57,745 bases of DNA from Paraglaciecola hydrolytica (GTDB lineage Bacteria; Pseudomonadota; Gammaproteobacteria; Enterobacterales; Alteromonadaceae): assembly GCF_001565895.1 (NCBI RefSeq), contig NZ_LSNE01000003.1, positions 508,541-566,285 of the forward strand, written 5' to 3'. The first letter of the stretch is position 1. Each line of letters starts with the position of its first letter. The notes beneath the pieces are model-generated. The model was given only the letters and a program-made list of their open reading frames with translations. It did no database searches and had not been told where the DNA came from. A program made the position numbers and the translations under genes. Shown piece after piece: positions 22,934 through 31,042 of this stretch.

Positions 22934-23106
22934 TATATACCGCTTATCCTTGAAACTGCAACTTTGTTGGCTACTATACTGACGGGCTGAAACCCGAGCT
23001 ACAACTCACGAGCAATGTAGGTTGGCCCTTCTTTTATATAAAAAAATGCCGTCATAGCCATGGGGCTCAGTCTTTTGCCACCGCGCAATTCCAATGATGT
23101 CGGGTA
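22934..23106. repeat. Dispersed TATACC/TTGAAA repeat, copy C with internal insertion
   Basis: The left end is TATATACC then TTGAAACTGCAACTTTGTTGG; the right end is CGCGCAATTCCAATGATGTC then GGGTA. The ends match copies B and D, but the middle carries roughly 85 extra bases, including a small CGGG/CCCG hairpin and an AGCTACAACTC / GTAGGTTGG pair. It sits immediately upstream of ratA. Confidence 0.65.
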
Positions 23107-23237
23107 AACAATTTTATTAATAACTTAAAAACCACCTAGGTTACCTAATTTAGACCTTGATGTTCAATCATAATGATCGCTGCACGCTTATTCTCTTCAT
23201 CACTCCCACTCTACTTTTAACAATTTTTAAAGCTAAT

Positions 23238-23263
23238 TGATCCCTTTTCAGTATCGCTACGTA
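23238..23263 (+). promoter_or_regulatory. Putative RpoE-ChrR type ECF promoter upstream of the sigma gene
   Basis: TGATCC (23238-23243) and CGTA (23260-23263, continuing TT) are separated by 16 bases, about 32 bases before the sigma-factor start. TGATCC/CGTA is, as I recall, the recognition pair for the ECF11 (RpoE-ChrR) group. A second site with identical words and spacing occurs at 25588. The rest of the 377-base ratA-sigma gap contains repeat copy C and nothing else I recognise. Confidence 0.75.
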
Positions 23264-23295
23264 TTGCTCATTGACGGACAAGATGGGACTATAAA

Positions 23296-23925
23296 ATGCT
23301 ACACACTAGATTACCAAGATTGATACCTAAAATGCCTGTGCCTTTGGAAACCAAAGCCAAGGAGATAAATCATAGCGAGCTAGCTGCTTGGCTCGAAGCC
23401 ATTGGCTCTCGTCGTGATAAAGTCGCTTTTGCCCAGCTATTTCGATTTTTTGCGCCTAAAATTAAAAACTTTGGTCGGCTACAGTTTAAAAACGAAGCCG
23501 AAGCCATGGAATTAGTCCAAGAAACCATGACCAACGTGTGGCGTAAAGCTCATCTTTATCAAGCCGACAAAGGTGCGCCCACAACGTGGATATACACTGT
23601 CATGCGTAATATGAGCTTTGATATGCTGCGCAAAATCCAGACTTACCGTGAAGAGACGTTGAGTGAAGATATTTGGCCATTGGAACAAACGGCACAACTG
23701 GCCGATGATGAAGATTTTAATGATCATTTGCTGATCCAACATCTCAACACTCACCTTGCGACCTTGCCAGAAAACCAGCAACAAATTGTCATAGGTATTT
23801 ACATCAAACAACTTTCACACGAAGAACTAGCCCAAAAACTTGATCTACCTCTTGGGACCGTTAAATCGCGTTTGCGCTTAGCACTTGCTCGTCTGCGTTT
23901 GCAAATGGGAGAACATAATGATTAA
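23296..23925 (+). CDS. ECF sigma factor, RpoE-ChrR (ECF11) type
   Basis: The product has 209 residues. Sigma region 2 spans about 45-110 (FAQLFRFFAPKIKNFG, AMELVQETMTNVW, TWIYTVMRNMSFDMLR). Region 4 spans about 150-205 (LPENQQQIVIGIYIKQLSHEELA, described by its residues, then PLGTVKSRLRLALARLR). The overlapping partner gene encodes a ChrR-type anti-sigma factor, which places it in the group whose R. sphaeroides member responds to singlet oxygen. It is probably autoregulated through the site at 23238. An in-frame ATG at 23332 is an alternative start. Confidence 0.93.
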   Translation: MLHTRLPRLIPKMPVPLETKAKEINHSELAAWLEAIGSRRDKVAFAQLFRFFAPKIKNFGRLQFKNEAEAMELVQETMTNVWRKAHLYQADKGAPTTWIYTVMRNMSFDMLRKIQTYREETLSEDIWPLEQTAQLADDEDFNDHLLIQHLNTHLATLPENQQQIVIGIYIKQLSHEELAQKLDLPLGTVKSRLRLALARLRLQMGEHND

Positions 23926-24583
23926 ACATCATCCGAGCTTATCTTTGTTAAGCAATTTTTCACAAGGGCAACTGTCCGCATCTTTGTCTATTGCCGTATC
24001 CGCTCACTTAGAACTTTGTAAACAATGTCAGCAGCAAGTCATGCAACAAGAAGAAGTCGCCATGCGTCAGCTATGTGATAGCAATATCATTGAAGATGAC
24101 ATAGATTTTGAGTCAGACAGTGTTTTTGACCTAATGCTCGCTAACATCACTGAGGATGACAGTGAGCTGATACCCAATCACAGCGAAGCACGCCACATCG
24201 AAATCAAGGGGCAGCAGTATGTATTGCCACGCGCCTTACAATCGGTGCGATTATCTAATTGGCTGAAATTCGGAAAATTAGCCCGTGCCAAAGTTGACTT
24301 AAATGAAGGTGAGGTACACGCCAATTTATTACATATAGAGGCTGGTGGTGCCATCCCCCCACATACTCATAAAGGTTTTGAACTGACCTTGCTACTAGCA
24401 GGTAACTTTAGTGATGCCCGTGGGGATTATGTAGCAGGTGACTTTATTTGGTTAAACGGTACACACACCCATAGCCCTGAAACCCAGTTAGGCTGTTTAT
24501 GTTATACCGTAGCCAATGATGCCTTACATTTTACCCAAGGGATAAGCAAAGCGTTAAATCCCATTGGCAAATTGATTTATTAA
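23918..24583 (+). CDS. chrR: ChrR-type zinc anti-sigma factor with cupin domain
   Basis: The product has 221 residues from the ATG at 23918 (GGGAG six bases upstream); it overlaps the sigma stop by eight bases (ATGATTAA). The N-terminal zinc anti-sigma motif is exact: H4-x25-H30-x3-C34-x2-C37. The C-terminal half is a cupin (GGAIPPHTHKGFELTLLLAG; then GDFIWLNGTHTHSPE), as in R. sphaeroides ChrR, where it is needed for release of sigma under singlet oxygen. The intact ligands suggest a functional sensor. It should hold the upstream ECF sigma factor inactive. Confidence 0.93.
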   Translation: MIKHHPSLSLLSNFSQGQLSASLSIAVSAHLELCKQCQQQVMQQEEVAMRQLCDSNIIEDDIDFESDSVFDLMLANITEDDSELIPNHSEARHIEIKGQQYVLPRALQSVRLSNWLKFGKLARAKVDLNEGEVHANLLHIEAGGAIPPHTHKGFELTLLLAGNFSDARGDYVAGDFIWLNGTHTHSPETQLGCLCYTVANDALHFTQGISKALNPIGKLIY

Positions 24584-24586
24584 GTA

Positions 24587-25534
24587 ATGCAGCAACTCCC
24601 AATATTTATTGGCATTAGCGCTTGTTTAACCGGCCAAAAAGTACGTTTTGATGCAGGGCATAAACGCTCAGCGTTTTGCATGGAGCAATTAGAACCTTAT
24701 GTACAATATCGTGCTTTTTGTCCTGAAGTTGCTATTGGTTTACCCACTCCAAGGCCAGCGATACGTCAGGTCAAAGTAGGTGAACGCATTGAGGTGCAAC
24801 AAAATGATGGTACGGGTGATGTGTATGGGGAGCTGCACGATTATGGCAACAAAATAGCAGCACAACAACGTGACTTGAGTGGTTTTATTTTTTGCGCTAA
24901 AAGTCCAAGTTGCGGCACAGAACGGGTCAAGGTTTATCATCAACAAGGTCAACCTGCCGACTATGATGGCATTGGTATTTTTGCTAAAGCCATCATGGAA
25001 AACCAACCTAACTTACCGGTAGAAGACAGTGGACGTTTAATCGATGCCCAGCTGCGGGAAAACTTTGTCTTGCGCGTATTTACCTATAATAAATGGCTAA
25101 ATTTACTCAGTAGTGGCTTAACAAAACACAAATTAATCACCTTTCATAGCCAGCATAAATATTTGCTCATGAGTCATGATCCTGTCGCGTATAAAACCAT
25201 TGGCAAGTTATTAGGTGAATCCAAGCAAGCCTTGGATGAGTTGCAGCAGAGCTATATTTCAATGTTAATGGCGGCGCTTAAAAAAGTCGCCAGTCGTAAA
25301 AATCACGTTAATACCCTCCACCACCTACAAGGTTATTTTCAGCGTAATTTAGATGCTAAACAAAAACGTGAGCTGACCGAAAAAATCCACGATTATCGTT
25401 TGGGATTAAGCCCCTTATTAGTGCCACTTACCTTAATTAACCATTATTTAAGTGAGTTTCCTAATCCCTATCTCGCGTCGCAGGTTTACCTCGCTCCTTA
25501 TCCCAAAGAGTTACCTCTACGTTATAGTTTTTAG
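24587..25534 (+). CDS. DUF523-DUF1722 (YbgA-like) protein, TudS-related
   Basis: The product has 315 residues. The N-terminal DUF523 domain (about 1-150) has conserved cysteines C13 (SACLTG), C45 (FCPE) and C109 (SPSCG), plus C103. The C-terminal DUF1722/YbgA domain is about 165-310. DUF523 proteins include TudS, a [4Fe-4S] thiouracil/thiouridine desulfidase, so a cluster enzyme acting on thiolated bases is plausible here but not shown. It starts three bases after chrR and is surely in the same transcript. In related clusters, as I recall, a photolyase often follows; none is present here. Confidence 0.85.
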   Translation: MQQLPIFIGISACLTGQKVRFDAGHKRSAFCMEQLEPYVQYRAFCPEVAIGLPTPRPAIRQVKVGERIEVQQNDGTGDVYGELHDYGNKIAAQQRDLSGFIFCAKSPSCGTERVKVYHQQGQPADYDGIGIFAKAIMENQPNLPVEDSGRLIDAQLRENFVLRVFTYNKWLNLLSSGLTKHKLITFHSQHKYLLMSHDPVAYKTIGKLLGESKQALDELQQSYISMLMAALKKVASRKNHVNTLHHLQGYFQRNLDAKQKRELTEKIHDYRLGLSPLLVPLTLINHYLSEFPNPYLASQVYLAPYPKELPLRYSF

Positions 25535-25587
25535 CTCAATAGTCACCTAGATTTACCACAAAATTAATAATTTTAGTTAAACCCCAC

Positions 25588-25613
25588 TGATCCAAAAAAA
25601 GTTTAACAACGTA
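25588..25613 (+). promoter_or_regulatory. Second putative RpoE-ChrR type promoter, for the lipid-modification operon
   Basis: TGATCC (25588-25593), 16 bases, then CGTAT (25610-25614) repeats the words and spacing of the site at 23238 with an unrelated spacer. It lies 43 bases upstream of the NTF2-like gene in the only sizeable gap (121 bases) of the cluster. It predicts a sigma-dependent internal promoter for the eight-gene operon that follows. Confidence 0.75.
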
Positions 25614-25655
25614 TCTATACTCATATTGAATAACTGAAAAACGATTAGGTAGTAG

Positions 25656-26093
25656 ATGACGATGCTTAGCTCGCAACACGCACAAAAATTTGTCGAATTA
25701 TACCAAAAATTAGATAAGAACAATCTGGCCTTATTAACCAGCATCTATCATCCAGATATTCAGTTTATTGATCCCCTGCATGAAATAAATGGCTTGGATC
25801 AATTAAAGGCTTATTTTGCCAACCTTTATCAAAACATTGACAGTATCGAATTCGAAATCCACCAGCGTTTTGAAGTCAATAACCATTTGATTTTGTATTG
25901 GCAAATGACCTTTTCTCACCCAAAGCTCAAGAGCGGCAAAAATATTATTGTCGATGGCAACAGCCAAATTGAATTCCATAATGGCTTGGTTACGTTTCAT
26001 CGTGACTATTTTGACACTAACGCCATGCTGTTTGAGCATATCCCCCTACTTGGTAGCCTCATCCGTTACATCAAATCGCGAGTAAACAAATGA
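25656..26093 (+). CDS. NTF2/SnoaL-like protein
   Basis: The product has 145 residues with the NTF2-like pattern: an N-terminal helix (HAQKFVELYQKLDKNNLALL), then YHPDIQFIDPLHEING, and the strand run HLILYWQMTF. Members are diverse small enzymes or binding proteins; this type is regularly seen in RpoE-ChrR gene clusters. No catalytic role can be assigned. The ATG at 25656 has AGGT upstream. Its stop overlaps the SDR start (ATGA). It is the first gene after the internal promoter. Confidence 0.82.
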   Translation: MTMLSSQHAQKFVELYQKLDKNNLALLTSIYHPDIQFIDPLHEINGLDQLKAYFANLYQNIDSIEFEIHQRFEVNNHLILYWQMTFSHPKLKSGKNIIVDGNSQIEFHNGLVTFHRDYFDTNAMLFEHIPLLGSLIRYIKSRVNK

Positions 26094-26815
26094 AATCTGT
26101 TTTAATCACTGGCGCGTCATCGGGTATTGGCAAAGCCTTAGTAGAACACTACGTGGCTGAGGGTTATCAGGTTTATGCGGCTGGCAGAAATGCTCAAAAA
26201 TTGGCGCAAATATTTGATGGACAACCACGTATCACGCAGTTGGTGTTCGACGTAACTCAGTTAGCCCAAATAAAAGCGGCTGCTGAGCAAGTAGACCAGC
26301 TAGAGCACCTCATTTTGAATGCCGGCGATTGTGAATATCTTGACGATGTCATGGCGTTTGATAGTCAACAATTTGCGCGCATTATTCAAGTTAACTTACT
26401 TTCAGTCGGCTATTGCCTTGAGGCATTTTTGCCTAAAGTCATTGGGCTGGGTCGCATTGGCATTGTGAGTTCTAGCGCGACTATATTGCCCTTCCCCAAA
26501 GCTCAAGCCTATGGCGCATCCAAGGCAGGCCTTGATTATCTAGCCCATAGTTTAAGTATCGATCTGGCTCAACATCATATTGGTGTCAGCTTGATCCAGC
26601 CCGGATTTGTTGACACCCCTTTAACCGATAAAAATGATTTTGCCATGCCGTGGCGTATTAGCTCAAAACAGGCAGCAAAGGCTATTTTTAAAGGTATGGA
26701 GGCAGGTAAACACCACATTCGCTTCCCCTTTTTATTGATTTTCTCTTTGCGCTTACTCGCCCTGTTACCCTTTAGTTGGTGGCGCGCTTTAATCACTAGG
26801 AATACCCAAAAATGA
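26090..26815 (+). CDS. Short-chain dehydrogenase/reductase
   Basis: The product has 241 residues. The Rossmann motif TGASSGIG is at residues 7-14, NAG near 78-80, and the catalytic YxxxK at Y141/K145 (AYGASK). After residue 205 it carries a hydrophobic tail (FPFLLIFSLRLLALLPF) that may attach it to the membrane, fitting a lipid substrate. It overlaps both neighbours by four bases (ATGA). Substrate and cofactor preference are unknown. Confidence 0.9.
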   Translation: MKSVLITGASSGIGKALVEHYVAEGYQVYAAGRNAQKLAQIFDGQPRITQLVFDVTQLAQIKAAAEQVDQLEHLILNAGDCEYLDDVMAFDSQQFARIIQVNLLSVGYCLEAFLPKVIGLGRIGIVSSSATILPFPKAQAYGASKAGLDYLAHSLSIDLAQHHIGVSLIQPGFVDTPLTDKNDFAMPWRISSKQAAKAIFKGMEAGKHHIRFPFLLIFSLRLLALLPFSWWRALITRNTQK

Positions 26816-28065
26816 AAAATATTGCGGTAATTGGCTCGGGAATTTCTGGCCTAACAAGCGCCTACTTACTGAGTCAAAAACATCAGGTAACGGTATTTGA
26901 AAAAAATTCAGTTATCGGCGGCCACACGGCCACCATAGATGTATCACTCAATGGCCAACACCATGCGATTGATACGGGATTTATTGTATTTAACGATCGT
27001 ACTTATCCCCGTTTTCTAACGCTATTAGCGCAACTTGGCATTCGCCCACAAAAGACCGAAATGAGCTTTAGTGTTAAAAACCAACAAACGGGTTTGGAAT
27101 ACAATGGCCATACTTTAGCAACTTTGTTTGCGCAAAAACGAAATGTGTTTAATCCGCGTTTTTGGACATTGCTGAGGGAAATTTTACGTTTTAATCGTTT
27201 ATGCAAAGGGCTTTATGCCAGCAATAAAATTCCTGCCCAGCTCACATTGGGCGAGTTTTTGCAGTCGGAAGGGTTTTCAGACTACTTTTGTCAGAACTAT
27301 ATTTTGCCAATGGGAGCGGCGATTTGGTCAACCAGTCTCAACGAAATGCAACAATTTGAACTGGCATTTTTTGTTCGTTTTTTCCATCACCATGGTTTGT
27401 TAAATATTAGCGATAGACCACAGTGGTATGTAGTGCCTGGCGGTTCACGTGAGTATCTCGCGCCGCTGATCAACAACTTTAAAGACAACATCCAACTTAA
27501 TAGTCAGATTAAGTCCGTTACGCGAGCTAATAACTCAGTGCAGTTACATTTTGCCGATGGCAGTGAACAACAATTTGATGAAGTCGTATTTGCCTGTCAT
27601 TCCGATCAAGCCTTGGCTTTGTTAGGTGATGCCAGCGCCGATGAGCACAAGATACTCGGCGCCATGCCTTACCAAATGAACGATGTGGTATTACATACCG
27701 ACACCTCAGTATTGCCTAAACGTAAAGCGGCTTGGGCGAGTTGGAATTATTCTTTAAATGGCGACAGTGATAGCCCTGCCCATGTCACTTACAACATGAA
27801 TATTTTGCAAGGTTTAAACTCAACACAAACCTTTTGTGTGACCCTAAACCAAACACAATCCATTCATCCTGAAAAGATCCTGGGGGCGTTTCAATATGCC
27901 CACCCAGTATTTAATCAAAGTAGTATTTCTGCCCAGCAGCAACGTTTGGCTATTTGTGGTATTGCCCATACTCACTACGTTGGCGCTTATTGGTATAACG
28001 GTTTTCATGAAGATGGTGTACACAGTGCCACCGACGTGGCAAAACGTTTTGGCATCAGTTTATGA
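26812..28065 (+). CDS. FAD-dependent amine-oxidase-family oxidoreductase
   Basis: The product has 417 residues. The dinucleotide-binding motif GSGISG is at residues 8-13, followed by VFEKNSVIGGHTAT (FAD contact) and a conserved TGFIVFNDRTYP segment. It belongs to the flavin amine oxidase superfamily group usually linked to DUF1365 and CFA-synthase-like genes. In R. sphaeroides a flavoprotein of this kind takes part in furan fatty acid synthesis, as I recall, which makes an acyl-chain desaturase role plausible here. It overlaps the SDR and DUF1365 genes by four bases each. Confidence 0.88.
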   Translation: MKNIAVIGSGISGLTSAYLLSQKHQVTVFEKNSVIGGHTATIDVSLNGQHHAIDTGFIVFNDRTYPRFLTLLAQLGIRPQKTEMSFSVKNQQTGLEYNGHTLATLFAQKRNVFNPRFWTLLREILRFNRLCKGLYASNKIPAQLTLGEFLQSEGFSDYFCQNYILPMGAAIWSTSLNEMQQFELAFFVRFFHHHGLLNISDRPQWYVVPGGSREYLAPLINNFKDNIQLNSQIKSVTRANNSVQLHFADGSEQQFDEVVFACHSDQALALLGDASADEHKILGAMPYQMNDVVLHTDTSVLPKRKAAWASWNYSLNGDSDSPAHVTYNMNILQGLNSTQTFCVTLNQTQSIHPEKILGAFQYAHPVFNQSSISAQQQRLAICGIAHTHYVGAYWYNGFHEDGVHSATDVAKRFGISL

Positions 28066-28787
28066 GTCTCAACAGTGCTATCTATTCTGGCCAAGTAAGA
28101 CATCGCCGTTTCAGCGTTGCTGAACATCGTTTTACTTATTCATTATTTATGTTGGCTTTAGATTTAGATGAGCTTGATACCGTGTTAAATCAATCGCGTC
28201 TATTAAGCCGCCGTTGGTTTAGCCCACTGCGTTTTGTTGAGTCTGACTATGTACAAGAACAAGGCACAACTCTTAAAGCCCGTTTGCAAAACAAAGTACA
28301 AAACCTAGAGGGAAACTGGGATGGCAGCAAAGCCATTATGGTTGCTCAATGCCGCTGTTTTGGTTGGTATTTTAGCCCAATTAATTTTTACTTTTGTTAC
28401 CAGCAAAATGGTGAGTGTGTCTACATGCTGGCCGAAGTCAGCAATACTCCGTGGAATCAACGACATTATTATTTAGTTAATTTATTGGCCGAACAAGTCA
28501 GTGATAAAACATTTCATGTATCACCCTTTATGAACATGGACATGCAATACCATTGGCGTATCTCCCCGCCCGACAAACACATGATGGTGCATATTGAAAA
28601 TCGCCGCCAAGAAAAACTGTTTGATGCCACGCTTAGCCTAACTAAACAAACAATTAGCCGCCGACAGTTATGGCTAACCTTACGCAATACCCCGGTAATG
28701 ACGCTAAAAATTGTCGCGGCGATCTATTGGCAGGCACTTAAGCTTTTTCTCAAAAAAGTGCCTTTTATTCCCCATCCACAACGCTGA
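28062..28787 (+). CDS. DUF1365 family protein
   Basis: The product has 241 residues. The opening SAIYSGQVRHRRF..EHRFTYSLFMLALDLDEL and the internal FYFCY..GECVYMLAEVSNTPW (given here in parts) are characteristic of DUF1365, a family of unknown function nearly always found between an FAD oxidoreductase and a CFA-like methyltransferase. It has no signal peptide. It overlaps the FAD gene by four bases and ends eight bases before the methyltransferase. It may assist acyl-chain handling, but that rests on context only. Confidence 0.9.
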   Translation: MSLNSAIYSGQVRHRRFSVAEHRFTYSLFMLALDLDELDTVLNQSRLLSRRWFSPLRFVESDYVQEQGTTLKARLQNKVQNLEGNWDGSKAIMVAQCRCFGWYFSPINFYFCYQQNGECVYMLAEVSNTPWNQRHYYLVNLLAEQVSDKTFHVSPFMNMDMQYHWRISPPDKHMMVHIENRRQEKLFDATLSLTKQTISRRQLWLTLRNTPVMTLKIVAAIYWQALKLFLKKVPFIPHPQR

Positions 28788-28795
28788 GGTCAGCC

Positions 28796-30058
28796 ATGGA
28801 AAATACCCAAAACCTAACATCACCTATTACTTTTTCGTGGTGGACAACAAAATGCCGTAAGGCACTATTTAGCGTACTCAATGATATGCAACAAGCCTAT
28901 ATCGAAATACACGAAGGCAAGGATGTACATTGTTTAGGTAATAGAGAGGCCAAATTAAGTGCACAAATTACGGTACTCGATCCTAGTTTATACAGCGACG
29001 TGATCAAAAATGGCTCCATCGGTGCGGGCGAAGCTTATATCGCCCAAAAATGGAGTAGCCCTGATCTGACGAAGGTCATCCAAGTATTTGCCCGCCAGCA
29101 ACAACAGCTCGATAAACTAGAATCCTCACGACCTTGGTTAAACAAGCTCAAAAACGGGCTGTTTCATTTTCGTAATCGTAACTCACAGCAGGGCTCGAAA
29201 AAGAATATCCTCGCCCATTACGATTTAAGTAATCATCTTTATAGTCAGTTTTTAGATAACACCATGACCTATTCTAGTGCGATTTATACTGACGAAAATT
29301 GCGATCTTGAACAAGCGCAGCAAAACAAGCTAAAGATCATTTGTGAAAAACTTGCCCTGCATAAAGATGATCATTTGATTGAAATTGGCACCGGCTGGGG
29401 AGGTTTAGCCATTTATGCAGCGAGTCACTATGGTTGCAAAGTTACCACCACCACCATTTCGAATGCCCAATATGACTATGCCGTGGAGCAAGTTAATGCA
29501 CGGGGTTTGCAAGAGCGTATCACCCTATTAAAACAAGATTACCGCACCTTGGATGGCCAATACGACAAACTGGTGTCCATCGAAATGATCGAAGCAGTGG
29601 GTCATGAATATCTACCTGAGTTTTTTAAGAAGTGTCATTCGCTGCTAAAAGACTCAGGAAAAATGCTGTTACAAGCCATCACCATTGCCGACAGTCGTTA
29701 TGATCAATACCGCAATAGCGTCGACTTTATTCAGCGCTATATCTTTCCAGGTGGCTGTTTACCTTCTGTTAGTGTAATGGCCCACCATATCGCCCAACAA
29801 AGCGACATGGTGGTTGAGTCCGTCACAGATATTGGCTTGCACTATGCACGTACCCTGCACGATTGGCGCGAGGCCTTTCATCGCAATTGGCCCAACCTCA
29901 ACAAAGAACACTTTGACCAACAATTTAAACGTTTGTGGGATTTTTATTTATGTTACTGCGAAGGCGCATTTATTGAGCGCGTGATCAGCACCCATCATGT
30001 GGTCGCCCGTAAACCCCAATATCTAGGTCAAGACGATGCGCGCATTTTGGCTTATTAA
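28796..30058 (+). CDS. CFA-synthase-family fatty acyl phospholipid methyltransferase
   Basis: The product has 420 residues. It aligns with E. coli cyclopropane fatty acid synthase over HYDLSNHLY, the SAM-binding EIGTGWGG (residues 196-203), QDYRTLDGQYD and YIFPGGCLPS. Two residues that hold bicarbonate in classical CFA synthase differ: the C139 equivalent is S161 (YSSAIY) and the H266 equivalent is Q293 (LLQAI). The E239 and Y317 equivalents remain as E266 and Y350. It may therefore methylate or methylenate an unsaturated acyl chain without cyclopropane closure, as in furan or methyl-branched fatty acid pathways. Calling it cfa would be premature. Confidence 0.9.
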   Translation: MENTQNLTSPITFSWWTTKCRKALFSVLNDMQQAYIEIHEGKDVHCLGNREAKLSAQITVLDPSLYSDVIKNGSIGAGEAYIAQKWSSPDLTKVIQVFARQQQQLDKLESSRPWLNKLKNGLFHFRNRNSQQGSKKNILAHYDLSNHLYSQFLDNTMTYSSAIYTDENCDLEQAQQNKLKIICEKLALHKDDHLIEIGTGWGGLAIYAASHYGCKVTTTTISNAQYDYAVEQVNARGLQERITLLKQDYRTLDGQYDKLVSIEMIEAVGHEYLPEFFKKCHSLLKDSGKMLLQAITIADSRYDQYRNSVDFIQRYIFPGGCLPSVSVMAHHIAQQSDMVVESVTDIGLHYARTLHDWREAFHRNWPNLNKEHFDQQFKRLWDFYLCYCEGAFIERVISTHHVVARKPQYLGQDDARILAY

Positions 30059-30554
30059 TGCCGTATTGTTTCAGCTTGGTTGGTTTGGCGCTTTACTGCT
30101 AAACCAGCATGCTGTTGCCATACTGAGCATCACCCTAGTTTTGCATTTTTTCCTTTCACCAAGCAAAAAAGCTGACGCCTTAATCCTGCTGTTGGCACCT
30201 ATTGGTTGGCTAATGGACTACAGTTTATTTCAGTTCAATGTTTTGGGAGCTGGATCCGCAGGATTTCCCATTTGGTTGTTGCTGTTGTGGCTAATGTTTG
30301 TGGTTAGCCTAAACCACAGCCTTAAGTGGTTGAGTCAAATATCGTTATTTGGGGTAGGTCTACTGGGTATGATACTGGGTCCCCTCAGTTACTTAAGTGC
30401 CATCAAAGTCGGTGTATTAAACTCATCTTTAACATCGACCTTTTTTGTTTTGCTTGCTGCCGCACTGTGGGCTTTATTGCTACCAAGCCTAGTTAAACTT
30501 CGTTACTTGCTGCTTGGCTACTTTACGATCCAACAGATAGGTACAAAGGCATGA
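30036..30554 (+). CDS. DUF2878 family membrane protein
   Basis: The product has 172 residues with about five hydrophobic helices (AVLFQLGWFGALLL; AVAILSITLVLHFFL; ALILLLAPIGWLMD; WLLLLWLMFVVSL; a C-terminal pair). The motif FxxxGWFGALL with a conserved Asp after the third helix fits DUF2878, a family of unknown function common in this cluster type. It overlaps the end of the methyltransferase gene by 23 bases, in a different frame, and ends with an ATGA overlap into the next gene. Confidence 0.82.
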   Translation: MRAFWLINAVLFQLGWFGALLLNQHAVAILSITLVLHFFLSPSKKADALILLLAPIGWLMDYSLFQFNVLGAGSAGFPIWLLLLWLMFVVSLNHSLKWLSQISLFGVGLLGMILGPLSYLSAIKVGVLNSSLTSTFFVLLAAALWALLLPSLVKLRYLLLGYFTIQQIGTKA

Positions 30555-31042
30555 AAATCTTTTTATTAGCCTGCTGTTTTAGCGTCAGTGTTATGGCCTC
30601 CCCGTTGAGTGAACTACACAAGTCTGGCTCAGGAGAGATGCGTTACTTGTGGTGGAACTTATATCAAGCTGAGTTGTACCTAACACAACTTCCTTATCAA
30701 AAAAATCAATGGCCACAGGCACTCAAACTCACCTATCAACGGGACATTGACAAAGATGACTTAATCGAGGCCACTGCAGATCAATGGCAACACATTAAAC
30801 TCAATGATCCACAACAAGAGGCATGGCTCATCCAATTGGCCAGCATTTGGCCCGAACTCAAAAAAGGTGACGAACTGATTTTGTTAATCAAAGAAGATGG
30901 GCTGAGTTATTTTTATTTTAATCAGCAACTCGTTGGCACTATCACACAAGCGGATTTTGGCCCTGCATTTTTAGCCATATGGCTGGACGAAAACACGTCA
31001 GAACCCAAACTCAGACAAAAACTGTTAGGAGTAAACCCATGA
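30551..31042 (+). CDS. Chalcone-isomerase-like periplasmic protein
   Basis: The product has 163 residues. The N-terminal signal peptide (MKIFLLACCFSVSVMA, cleavage before SPL) predicts export. The remainder has the bacterial chalcone-isomerase-like pattern (SGSGEMRYLWWNLYQAELY; LTYQRDIDKDDL), a fold that in eukaryotic relatives binds fatty acids. Enzymatic isomerase activity is not implied. It overlaps the preceding and following genes by four bases each, keeping it in the lipid operon. Confidence 0.8.
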   Translation: MKIFLLACCFSVSVMASPLSELHKSGSGEMRYLWWNLYQAELYLTQLPYQKNQWPQALKLTYQRDIDKDDLIEATADQWQHIKLNDPQQEAWLIQLASIWPELKKGDELILLIKEDGLSYFYFNQQLVGTITQADFGPAFLAIWLDENTSEPKLRQKLLGVNP

